Source: Pycnococcus provasolii (Eukaryota; Chlorophyta; Pseudoscourfieldiophyceae; Pseudoscourfieldiales; Pycnococcaceae). From it: a DNA stretch of 64,000 nucleotides. Below the pieces are notes generated by a model. It saw only the letters and a program-made list of their open reading frames with translations. It was not told where the DNA came from and ran no database searches. A program made the position numbers and the translations under genes. Position 1 is the first letter of the stretch; the number at the start of each line of letters is the position of its first letter. The stretch lies in contig OW568863.1 in NCBI GenBank assembly GCA_938743325.2, positions 1,178,001 to 1,242,000 on the forward strand, given 5' to 3'. This document shows, one piece after another, positions 53,536 through 61,883 of the stretch.

Positions 53536-56427
53536 ATGGCCGCCTGCATGTTTAAGGTTAAGCCTTCGTCGTGTAAGCCATGGTGTGGTGGGAATACGCG
53601 TCCGTCACGAACATACCCGCCTGCATACCCTGCTTGGTATGGTGGTCGCTTGAGGAGTAGTCGGCGCCTTACGCACGCACGCACCTCGCCAAACGGCTCA
53701 TCAAAGGCTTCCAACGACGAAGGGAATGCGCCACCGTCGAAACCGAAGAGGAGCGACGCAACGGGCGAACGGTCGCGCGAATCGGAAGTGAGCAGGAGGC
53801 TTCGCTCTTTTCAAACGAAACGACTCAGAAAGGAACGCAAGTATTCGACATACAAAATGAGAAGAGGGGAAGGACGCGCGCCGCTGTGGGCGGCAATGCT
53901 CAACTTTGTCGGAAGCACGTACCTCGCATTCGCGTTCGCTTTCGAAACGTCCAACGAGTCGCTCAAACTCGAACTCGCCGTCTGCGCAGCTTTCGCCGCT
54001 TCGTTCGTTGTGCGACTAGCACAGACTCCACCGTCTCAGAGAGCGTCGTTCCTCACGTCGCCCATCAATATCGCCGACGCTCTCTCCGTCTTCCCGGGAC
54101 TCTTCATTCTCCTTGCCGACAGCCTCAGATTAATCGACGTCACACTCGTCTCGAACTATCTGTATTTGGAAATTCTCTCCGTCTTCCGCGTTCTCAGAGT
54201 GCTTCGAATCATAACCGTGCTTCCGTACGCCTACTCGCTATTACCTGGTGGAGAACGCATCGACGACCCGAAGGATGGCGTCTCAGACGTCAACTCAGCC
54301 GTGTTCGCGCGACTCGCGGGACTCGGGAGCACCGTCCTGCTGCTGCTCGCCTTCACAACGAGCGTCATTCAGCAGGTGGAGAAGCTGAGCTGGGTTGACT
54401 CGTTCTACTTCGTCCTCACGACCATCTCCACAGTCGGATTCGGAGATGTCACGGCGCAGACGGTGCTCGGTCGGCTCACGGTAATTGCTCTCATCATTAT
54501 CGCCATCGTCACGGTGCCCGTGCAGGTGGGACAGCTGAATTCGCTACTCTCCTCGAGGCGCGTGAAGCTCGGCGACATCCCTTGGGAAGATGGCTTCGTG
54601 CTCGTCCTATGCGAGCTGGGTGGCGTTCAAGCGCTGCGCGCACTGTTCACCGATCTATATAAATCCACGCCACCGGGAACGCGCATCGTCATCCTAACCG
54701 AAGATGTTCCCGATTACGAGTATCAAGCTTTTCAGGAGGTGCGCAACGAGGCGCTAACGATCGTGCAGGGAAGTGCGCTGTCCGACAGCGACCTTCTCTA
54801 CGTGCGAGCTCAGCACGCGAGCTCGTGGGTGCTGCTCACTGGTGACAAACCGGAATTGGACCGCCGCTCGGTCCTCAAGTGCATTGCGCTGAAACGGCAC
54901 GCGCCAGTGCCTCTCTTCGTGCAAGTGTGCAAGGCGGAGTCGATGCTGCGTGCGGAGACATTCTTGAACCCTGCCACGGACAACGCCATTTCGACGGAGC
55001 AGCTTCGCATGCAGCTCGCTTCGCTGAATGTCATTACGCCCGGTGCTGCGCCATTCCTCGCAAACCTGTTGCGATCGGTAAATCCATCAGAGCAGGAGCG
55101 GGCATTCTCCTCCGCAGACGAGGGTGATTATAAGTGGATGCTCGAGTACGCGTACGGCGTGGAGTTCGAATTTTACTACTCCACAGCCCTCACACTGCCG
55201 CCGTGCTTCATGGACGTGCCATTTCGCACTGCTGCAAAGCTGATCTACGACGTGGTTGAGGGCGACTGCTTTCTCATCGGTATCTACGATAAGACGAGGG
55301 ATAACGCCTTCGACACCAATAACGGTGTGATGCTCAATCCAGACCACCTCACTCTACGTGGCGGCGAGGTTCCCATCTTGCTCGCGAAAGACGAGGCGAG
55401 TGCCGCCCTAGCTGTCACACGCGCCGCGGAGGTGCTCGAGCCTACCAATGACGACGATCCGCCGCCGCCGATACCGCCGCCGCCGACTGCTTCACTCTCC
55501 GTCGACGACGCTGATTTGCCGGAGGTGAATGGGACACCCGCTCCACCGGTACTCGTGTACGGGAACCTGCCTCGCGAGGCGGCGAGGTTCACGCGTAGCA
55601 TGCAGAAGAGCGCGGGCAAAAACGTTGACATTACGTGGATCACCAGCCTGCCCGCCACGGAGGTGGAGATTGCTACAGAGAGCATGCCGTCGGTGCGCAC
55701 TAAGCGAGTGCTCGAGCCGATGATTGACGAGGCGGAAAAGCTCGTCGCGGAGCCTGACGGGCCAAAACGTTTCGTCAGTCTCACGACAACGGGGTCTGAC
55801 TCTGACGACAGCGAGGCAATCCTATGCCTGTATGGAGTGGGAACCACTCCTGGCGTGGATCCGACGGTGATGATCAGCAAGCAGGAGAGCGTGCGATTTC
55901 TCACGGGCGTCGGCAACGCCATCTATCGCTCTGGCGACAGTGAAAGCTTTAAGATCCGTTCGCAACTCAAAGAGGAGAATGTGCCGTTTTGGCAGAGCAA
56001 TGCATGGTTCGCCGCGGGATGCGTTCTGCCAAGCGCCGTCTTTGACACGTTCGCCGCGCAGTGCAGTGTTGGTCGAAAGAATCCGCGCATTCTTGAGGAG
56101 GTGATCAATCAGATGTCATGGGGCAATGGCAGAGGAGCTATGCTTCGGACTACGTCGGTTCCGACGGAGTGGATTGGAGCACCCTTCAAGGAGGTATTGA
56201 CGACGATGATTGCAGAGTACGGCTCGTTGCCTTTGGCATTGTTTCGTCGTCATCCTGGACCTGCCAAGACCCCTGAGCGATACCTGGTAAGCTGCCCATC
56301 AGAGAGCTGTATTGTGACTCGCGATGACGTGATCATTTACCTTGAGGGAAATCACTGGATCTCGCCCATGACCTTCACCTGGACGTCTTCCTTCGAGGAA
56401 GAAACCAGACGGCCGTTGTCGTCATAA
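53536..56427 (+). CDS. BK/Slo-type potassium channel with RCK domains
   Basis: 963 residues if the ATG at 53536 is used. An ATG at 53857 would remove 107 residues of basic N-terminus and still keep all helices. Voltage-sensor-like helices follow, with an S4 of FRVLRVLRIITVLPYAY (Arg every third position). The pore helix and filter are FYFVLTTISTVGFGD (TVGFGD at 299-304), the selectivity signature of K+ channels. After the last helix, FVLVLCELGGVQALRALF and RIVILTEDVPDYEYQAFQ are the first RCK domain. A second RCK-like half (PPVLVYGNLPREAARF...) follows a Pro-rich linker. The order matches BK/Slo channels gated by cytosolic ligands, often Ca2+. I see no unambiguous calcium bowl, though acidic runs (SDSDDSEA) exist. 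Plasma or internal membrane. Confidence 0.85.
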   Translation: MAACMFKVKPSSCKPWCGGNTRPSRTYPPAYPAWYGGRLRSSRRLTHARTSPNGSSKASNDEGNAPPSKPKRSDATGERSRESEVSRRLRSFQTKRLRKERKYSTYKMRRGEGRAPLWAAMLNFVGSTYLAFAFAFETSNESLKLELAVCAAFAASFVVRLAQTPPSQRASFLTSPINIADALSVFPGLFILLADSLRLIDVTLVSNYLYLEILSVFRVLRVLRIITVLPYAYSLLPGGERIDDPKDGVSDVNSAVFARLAGLGSTVLLLLAFTTSVIQQVEKLSWVDSFYFVLTTISTVGFGDVTAQTVLGRLTVIALIIIAIVTVPVQVGQLNSLLSSRRVKLGDIPWEDGFVLVLCELGGVQALRALFTDLYKSTPPGTRIVILTEDVPDYEYQAFQEVRNEALTIVQGSALSDSDLLYVRAQHASSWVLLTGDKPELDRRSVLKCIALKRHAPVPLFVQVCKAESMLRAETFLNPATDNAISTEQLRMQLASLNVITPGAAPFLANLLRSVNPSEQERAFSSADEGDYKWMLEYAYGVEFEFYYSTALTLPPCFMDVPFRTAAKLIYDVVEGDCFLIGIYDKTRDNAFDTNNGVMLNPDHLTLRGGEVPILLAKDEASAALAVTRAAEVLEPTNDDDPPPPIPPPPTASLSVDDADLPEVNGTPAPPVLVYGNLPREAARFTRSMQKSAGKNVDITWITSLPATEVEIATESMPSVRTKRVLEPMIDEAEKLVAEPDGPKRFVSLTTTGSDSDDSEAILCLYGVGTTPGVDPTVMISKQESVRFLTGVGNAIYRSGDSESFKIRSQLKEENVPFWQSNAWFAAGCVLPSAVFDTFAAQCSVGRKNPRILEEVINQMSWGNGRGAMLRTTSVPTEWIGAPFKEVLTTMIAEYGSLPLALFRRHPGPAKTPERYLVSCPSESCIVTRDDVIIYLEGNHWISPMTFTWTSSFEEETRRPLSS

Positions 56428-56478
56428 AACATTCGTCAATATGTTACTACTGTACTTAATATTCTTTCAATTCGGCCT

Positions 56479-57693
56479 TCATTCGGCGGAACGTCGTCCT
56501 GTACACGTTAGAATGCCCATCGTGTCGATACCATCGGCTCTATGGAATGTGAAGGATGTTCCAAGCTGCTCTTCGAGAAGCTGAAGGGACGTCACCGCGT
56601 GAGGTGTTAAGGGCGCGCGTATCGCAACGCGAGAATTGCCTGCAGCGCACGCCAAGTACGGCAAAATTTGATCTGTCATAGGTCGATCGAGACACGCATT
56701 CGATGCAGCATCTTTCTCGGCAATCTGTACGAGGTTCGTGAATGCTTGCGTGATTTTGTCGTCTGTGTCGCCCTTTGCGAAGAGCGTGTTGTATCCGAGC
56801 AGTGCGCCGCATGATGTTTCAAGCGTCACCAGCAACGAGCCGACTCCCCCGCGAGATCCTCCGCCAATCTTACAGCCCTGAGCTGACTCGACGAGTACCT
56901 CACCGTACGTAACGCCTTGGGCGAACGACGGCGAGCTTCGCATGACGGTGATGAACTGTTCTCCAAGCTCGCTCGCTCGTTTCGTGCTGACGTGAACGAC
57001 GCGCACGGTGACATTTTTCGTTTCTCCGCGCATTTCAAGGTTAAGTGGCGCCGGCGGATGTCCGCTTCTATTGTTCAAGCTGAGCTGGATTTTTCCACCT
57101 CCTATTGGGTAGAAGCCACGACGCTGTACGTCAAGCTGCGCGTCGAGACTTTGAAACATTCGGCGTATTGTAGGCAGGAAGACGTGCTTGGTATAGTCAA
57201 CTGTTGGCGCGAATGACGCATCAGTTCCTCCCGTGATGCTCAGCCGCACGCGATCGGCGACAGGCGGTTTGTGAGGCATGAGCAGCGGAGGCAGGCATGC
57301 TTGTATGACAAGCGTGGTCGCGCCTGCTGTATTTATTTGCACGTTGTGTATCTCAACACCGTCCGCATCCGTCTGCGGCACGTGGTTGTCGTCGTCGTCC
57401 CACTCTATTCGCAACGTCGACGACCCGACCTCGCATCCGAAAAGCTTGCCGCCCCCCGCGATGGCGACGACCGCTTTCACACAGGCGGCGTGTTGTTCCT
57501 GCAGTCCCGGCTTTGGTCTTTTCGCGCGTATATGTGTCACATCCGCATTTTTTCTTGTCATGGCTGAGTTTGACGCCGTGACTCTGATGACTTGCCCCCC
57601 TCCCTCTCCGAGCGAGCCGTCCACCGGAGGCAAGACACCAAGGCTAGTACTACTATCCGTGTGACGCCGCTTCTTGTTGTTGTTCACGGGCAT
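56479..57693 (-). CDS. rtcA: RNA 3'-terminal phosphate cyclase
   Basis: 404 residues from the ATG at 57693 (codons upstream lack ATG). It converts RNA 3'-phosphate to 2',3'-cyclic phosphate using ATP. Motifs in order: DGSLGEGGGQVIR near 37, RAKRPKPGLQEQH near 68, SITGGTDASFAPTVDY near 163, RGFYPIGGGKIQL near 205, GSRGGVGSLLV near 300, then DQILPYLACAAG. The candidate nucleotidylated histidine is in LTPHAVTSLQLLEEQLG near the C-terminus. Length is somewhat above the bacterial ~340, from an N-terminal extension and small inserts. A basic NNNKKRRH patch near the start could be a nuclear signal. It is convergent with the potassium channel, stops 51 bp apart. Confidence 0.85.
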   Translation of the reverse strand: MPVNNNKKRRHTDSSTSLGVLPPVDGSLGEGGGQVIRVTASNSAMTRKNADVTHIRAKRPKPGLQEQHAACVKAVVAIAGGGKLFGCEVGSSTLRIEWDDDDNHVPQTDADGVEIHNVQINTAGATTLVIQACLPPLLMPHKPPVADRVRLSITGGTDASFAPTVDYTKHVFLPTIRRMFQSLDAQLDVQRRGFYPIGGGKIQLSLNNRSGHPPAPLNLEMRGETKNVTVRVVHVSTKRASELGEQFITVMRSSPSFAQGVTYGEVLVESAQGCKIGGGSRGGVGSLLVTLETSCGALLGYNTLFAKGDTDDKITQAFTNLVQIAEKDAASNACLDRPMTDQILPYLACAAGNSRVAIRAPLTPHAVTSLQLLEEQLGTSFTFHRADGIDTMGILTCTGRRSAE

Positions 57694-58036
57694 GGCGAGT
57701 CGAAAGAAAACGGCACGAGGAGCCAAGGAGGAGGGAGGGGAGGGGAGGGGAGCCGGTTAGGGTTAGGGTTATGGGTTAGGGCTTTAGGGGGGGCCAGTAT
57801 TGCCAATGAAGGTCATCTTCACACAAACCGAAATTAAAACCAAAAGTAGGTCTCCTGCTGCTCCCCAAAACCAACAATAGTCAACAGGGAGGGAGGGTGG
57901 GAGGTTGTTTGCGAAGCAAGCAACCAACAGCAAGAGTGGTTACGCGCGAGCAGCCTTAAGGGAGAGGCCGCCCGGGAGCCATCAAATCAGCATCTTTTTA
58001 ATATTTCATTCTTGAATTTTGTTACATGCGTTGTTC
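57694..58036. promoter_or_regulatory. Spacer with G-rich runs and TTAGGG tract upstream of rtcA
   Basis: GGGAGGGGAGGGGAGGGG at about 57733-57750 could form a G-quadruplex. It is followed by GGTTAGGGTTAGGGTTATGG from 57755, about 70-90 bp upstream of the rtcA ATG. The rest, to the stop of the next gene, has no gene. Confidence 0.5.
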
Positions 58037-61000
58037 TCATCGCGCATTCTGGAGGAATTTTGATGGATCATTTATCTTATGCGTCGGTAGCTTCGGCATT
58101 AGCTTCGGCAGCGATATTCGCCCTTGGCGACGTTGAGCCCTCTGAATCAGCACGAGCTCCACCGAGTTCTCCACCTGTTCCTTCGTTCGAGGAACCTGCT
58201 CGCTCCTCTTTTGGCCCTTCTTATTCAGTTCAGGACTTGCGATGCGCATCCTGTTCTCGTCGTCGAGTGTCCGGACGTTGAAAGCCTCGATGGCGCTCGT
58301 TAGCTGACTCGCGTCGGGAATTTCCGAAAGATCCCATCCAGCACCCGCGTTGAACGTTCCGATGTACGCACCCTCAGGTCTGTACAGGCGCGCTTCACCG
58401 TTTTTCGAGACGCAGATGAGGACGTTAAATTTAGCGACGAAGCAAACTGCCACGAGCGAAGCATCCTGCGCCTGCCACGGACTGGAGGTGCGCGACGCGT
58501 CCAAGCTAAGCAAAGGCTTGTGCAGGGTTCCGTTTTGGCTCACACGATCGGAGCGCGAGGCTGCGTTAAACTTCACGCCGGCTAGCGATATTTGCGTCAC
58601 CGCTCCATGATTGTCTCCTATATACAGCATGAGCGAATTGACGTCCACGTCGAGACTTGTGGGCTCCGCACTGCTTCTCAGCGATCCAAACACGTCGACC
58701 TCTAGCAGGAGAGATCCGTCGGTCGTTCTCCAGACGCGCAGGCGATTGTCGATGTGCAGGACGGCGAGCGCGCTGTTCGCGCCGCTCGTGCGACCCTGCT
58801 TGCTCTTTGTCCCTCCGGACAGACTGCGCATCTCCAGAGCCTGACGGCTGTCGGAGTCTGTGGTCGATAGGCTTGCGGCTCGCATCTCGTGCTTAACCGA
58901 ACAGTCAAGCCCCCACACGAAGACAACACCATCGTAGCCACCGCTAGCCACAACCGTCGACGCCGTGTTGGTGCAAACTGCCATGCAAGTGACATCTTCG
59001 GCGTGCTTCGTGAAGCTGCGGATCGGCGCCGTCTGCAGAAACGTAACGTTGTCCGACCACAAGCAAACGCGGTGGTTCCACCCTCCCGCGAGTATGAAGC
59101 GGTTGGGCCCCTCGACCATGTACGCCAGACATGTCACCTCCTCCTCGCCAAATCCCTCGAATTCGCCGAGTTGCTGCCCATTGTTGAAGTTCCAAGTGCG
59201 CACCTGGCCCTCCATGCTGCCAGTGATGAGCCGACGTCCAGTTTGGTCGAAAGCAATGGCGGTGATGGTAGTCGAACCGTGCACATTTTCGAACGAGAAC
59301 ACCGCGTCGCCGTTGTCGACCGCCCACACCTTGACCATCGAGTCGACAGTTCCGGCGACAAGCTGGCGGAAGTTTGAGTTGTAAAGGGCGGTAGACACGG
59401 CGCGCTGCACCTTGGCTCCCCTCGCTTGGCGCTTGTACGTGACGAGCTTGTTCGACGCAACAACAATCTTCTTGTGCAACTTGTTGTAGATCATGGCAAA
59501 GTATCGGTTCTCCGGGATCAGGTTCTCCTTGTCCACGATCGTCTGGATGCACCGATTCATGCGAATATCCCACACCTTGATCGACTTATCAGCGCACAGG
59601 GAGAAGAGCAGCGTTTCCCTCTCGTTGAGGCAAATGTCAAGCACGCTCGCGGTGTGCCCCGTGAGAATTCCCGATCGCCTACCGGTGAACGGGTTCCAAA
59701 GCATCACCTCGCGCTCCGTGCCGCAGCTGGCGATGAAGTTGAAAGCTCGGCAGTGCAGAAAGCTGTTGACGCCGCCGGAGTGCGCACGCGTGCTCCACTT
59801 CACGGTGCGCTTGGAGAAGTCGCTCACGTTGATCGTGCCGTCCAGCGACGACGATATGAGCGTGTCATTGTGCTCGATGAACAGCACGCGCGTTACCCAG
59901 TTGGAGTGCACATCTTTGAACATCTTTTTCAAGGTCATTCCCGTGAGCTTCTTCATGCCCTCCTCCATGCCGGTCTTCTCGTCGAGTTCTTTCGTCTCCA
60001 CCTCGCCCCACGCATCGTTCAGCGCGTACACGTGCACGCGCCCTCGATCGTCTCCGTACAGCAGCATGTCGCACTCCTTGTGCGCGGCCCAGTGCAACGA
60101 GACTGGTATGGACGTCAGCGCGAAGATGCGAGCGAGAATGTCGAGGCTAGGTCGATTGGCGTCGAAGAACGTGATGCTTCGGTCCATGCACGCCACGGCG
60201 AGCGGCTGCGTGCCCATGTGCGCCATTGACGTGATCCATGCGCTGAGCTTCTTGGCGACTTTCAGTGGCTTGAGCTTATAACTCCACGTCCGCACGTGTC
60301 CGTCGCGCCCTCCCGTCACGTAGCAGTTGTTGCCTGGCAGGTGACATATGCACGTGATGGCTTCCAGCTTGCTCAAATCCACGTCGTTCCCATCCGTCGA
60401 AGATGCGACGCTTGAGGCGGCGGAGTGTATCGACGGGAGCTGCGTGGGAGCAGAGCGCGGGACCACCTTTTCGTACGAAACCTTGCTATCGTCCCCCGCG
60501 TCGAACTCGAGTTTGCGCTCCTGCTCGAGCATGAGGTGGTTGGTGAACTCGTCCCAGTCGACGGTTCCGTCTGAGTTGGCGTCAATCTTCATGAACAGGT
60601 GCTGCAGAGCCTCGGAGTTGACCCACTTGGCGAGCGCTGGCACGGACAGGAACGCCTCGACAAACTCCTCCTCGTCGAGTGCCCCCGAGCCGTCGGTGTC
60701 CGCCTCCTCGAAGGCGTTCTTCAGTTCGACGAGAGCGTCGATGGTGAGCGAGTCCCCCGCTCCTGACAGCGAGACCCTGCCCGGCCCGCCTTTATTTTTC
60801 CGCACGTCCCCTCTGCTGAGCAGTTGCTGCCTGAGTTCTTCGAGGCTGCTGAGAACGATTTCCGGTTTGATGAGAGCCATGCTTCTTGCGTGTCCTCTGA
60901 GGTCGTCGAGTCTATTCCTGGGGTTCTTTTGCCTGTTGCTGTCCCACTCGTTTCCGTTTAGTTCGAGCGACGGCCTTCTCTTTTTAACTAAGAGCTGCCT

Positions 61001-61240
61001 GGAAAGTCGCGTGTTTCGCGCGAGAGAGCGCAGCGACTTCATGCGCAGGCGTGCTAAAGGGCTCGCGGCAGCGGGTGAGGCGGCGGAGGAGGAGGCCGCA
61101 TCACCGTCATTGGCAATGGAGTCGCCAACAACGAGGCCGTTGTCGTTGTCTTGACCCGTCACCACCACAGACGCAGACGAGGCGGCCTTCTTCTCACGAG
61201 GTGGGTTAACGTGAACGATGGAGCCGTACAACGACGCCAT
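58037..61240 (-). CDS. EF-hand and WD40-repeat protein (WDR49/EFCAB8-like)
   Basis: 1,067 residues from an ATG in a GCCATGG-like context. After a basic, low-complexity N-terminus, two canonical calcium-binding EF-hand loops sit at 181-192 (DTDGSGALDEEE) and 220-231 (DANSDGTVDWDE). From about 285 at least ten WD40 repeats follow, with strands such as CYVTGGRDGHVRTWSY, LISSSLDGTINVSDFS, LLFSLCADKSIKVWD and RLITGSMEGQVRTWNF, enough for two propellers. The EF-hand pair plus double propeller is the architecture of WDR49/WDR64/EFCAB8 proteins, whose Chlamydomonas relative (FAP337) is axonemal. A flagellar role is therefore plausible for this organism. Both EF loops keep the acidic positions, so calcium binding is expected. 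Confidence 0.85.
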   Translation of the reverse strand: MASLYGSIVHVNPPREKKAASSASVVVTGQDNDNGLVVGDSIANDGDAASSSAASPAAASPLARLRMKSLRSLARNTRLSRQLLVKKRRPSLELNGNEWDSNRQKNPRNRLDDLRGHARSMALIKPEIVLSSLEELRQQLLSRGDVRKNKGGPGRVSLSGAGDSLTIDALVELKNAFEEADTDGSGALDEEEFVEAFLSVPALAKWVNSEALQHLFMKIDANSDGTVDWDEFTNHLMLEQERKLEFDAGDDSKVSYEKVVPRSAPTQLPSIHSAASSVASSTDGNDVDLSKLEAITCICHLPGNNCYVTGGRDGHVRTWSYKLKPLKVAKKLSAWITSMAHMGTQPLAVACMDRSITFFDANRPSLDILARIFALTSIPVSLHWAAHKECDMLLYGDDRGRVHVYALNDAWGEVETKELDEKTGMEEGMKKLTGMTLKKMFKDVHSNWVTRVLFIEHNDTLISSSLDGTINVSDFSKRTVKWSTRAHSGGVNSFLHCRAFNFIASCGTEREVMLWNPFTGRRSGILTGHTASVLDICLNERETLLFSLCADKSIKVWDIRMNRCIQTIVDKENLIPENRYFAMIYNKLHKKIVVASNKLVTYKRQARGAKVQRAVSTALYNSNFRQLVAGTVDSMVKVWAVDNGDAVFSFENVHGSTTITAIAFDQTGRRLITGSMEGQVRTWNFNNGQQLGEFEGFGEEEVTCLAYMVEGPNRFILAGGWNHRVCLWSDNVTFLQTAPIRSFTKHAEDVTCMAVCTNTASTVVASGGYDGVVFVWGLDCSVKHEMRAASLSTTDSDSRQALEMRSLSGGTKSKQGRTSGANSALAVLHIDNRLRVWRTTDGSLLLEVDVFGSLRSSAEPTSLDVDVNSLMLYIGDNHGAVTQISLAGVKFNAASRSDRVSQNGTLHKPLLSLDASRTSSPWQAQDASLVAVCFVAKFNVLICVSKNGEARLYRPEGAYIGTFNAGAGWDLSEIPDASQLTSAIEAFNVRTLDDENRMRIASPELNKKGQKRSEQVPRTKEQVENSVELVLIQRAQRRQGRISLPKLMPKLPTHKINDPSKFLQNAR

Positions 61241-61883
61241 GGATACCCCACCTTAAGACAACTATGTACTATGTACGAAAGGGGCAGAGGTGACAGGGCC
61301 GGGAAGGGCCAAAGGGAATCAGGGAGCTAATAATCGGGTTGGTTCGACTAGTCCTATTGGGTTGGGTCGGGTCCACGGTGCGGACTGCGGAGGACATCAG
61401 CACAAGGCGTACTGTAAGAACTATCCCCTACCACTACAGTACCTACCTGGTATGTAGGAAGCCTACGATCTAGTTCTACTGTGGGTGAGGACAACAAGAC
61501 CGATCAATCAGCCGAACAGGTCAGCCTGTTCGAACGGCTCAAGGGGCAAAGGGATGGGAGGTTAAGGTTAGTTGGTACTTAGGGCGCTGTTAGGGTTTAG
61601 GGTTTAGGGTTAGCTGTATTGGGTAGCTTAGGAGGTTAGCTTAGGGCGAGCTGTATCAACTCTTCAAACGTCGACACGAACATGTCTATGCTCTTAACGG
61701 TGTCATAAGGAACAGGTCATAAGGAAATTGTTACTACAGTATGTCCAAATTTTTGGAGTAGTAAAATGTCCAATTATCTGAACCCAAGTACCCAACAAGT
61801 CGAGGCAATTTTGATCGCCACCACCAAAACCAAAACCAAAACCAAAACCAAAACCAAACTTCCTTAATTTGCTGCTAAACCTT
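61241..61883. other. Spacer rich in TACWGTA and TTAGGG motifs
   Basis: No gene seen. TAC(A/T)GTA occurs at 61410-61416, 61435-61441 and 61735-61741. GTTAGGGTTTAGGGTTTAGG lies at about 61589-61612. A hexameric ACCAAA run is at 61823-61858, just before the stop of the next gene. Confidence 0.55.
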
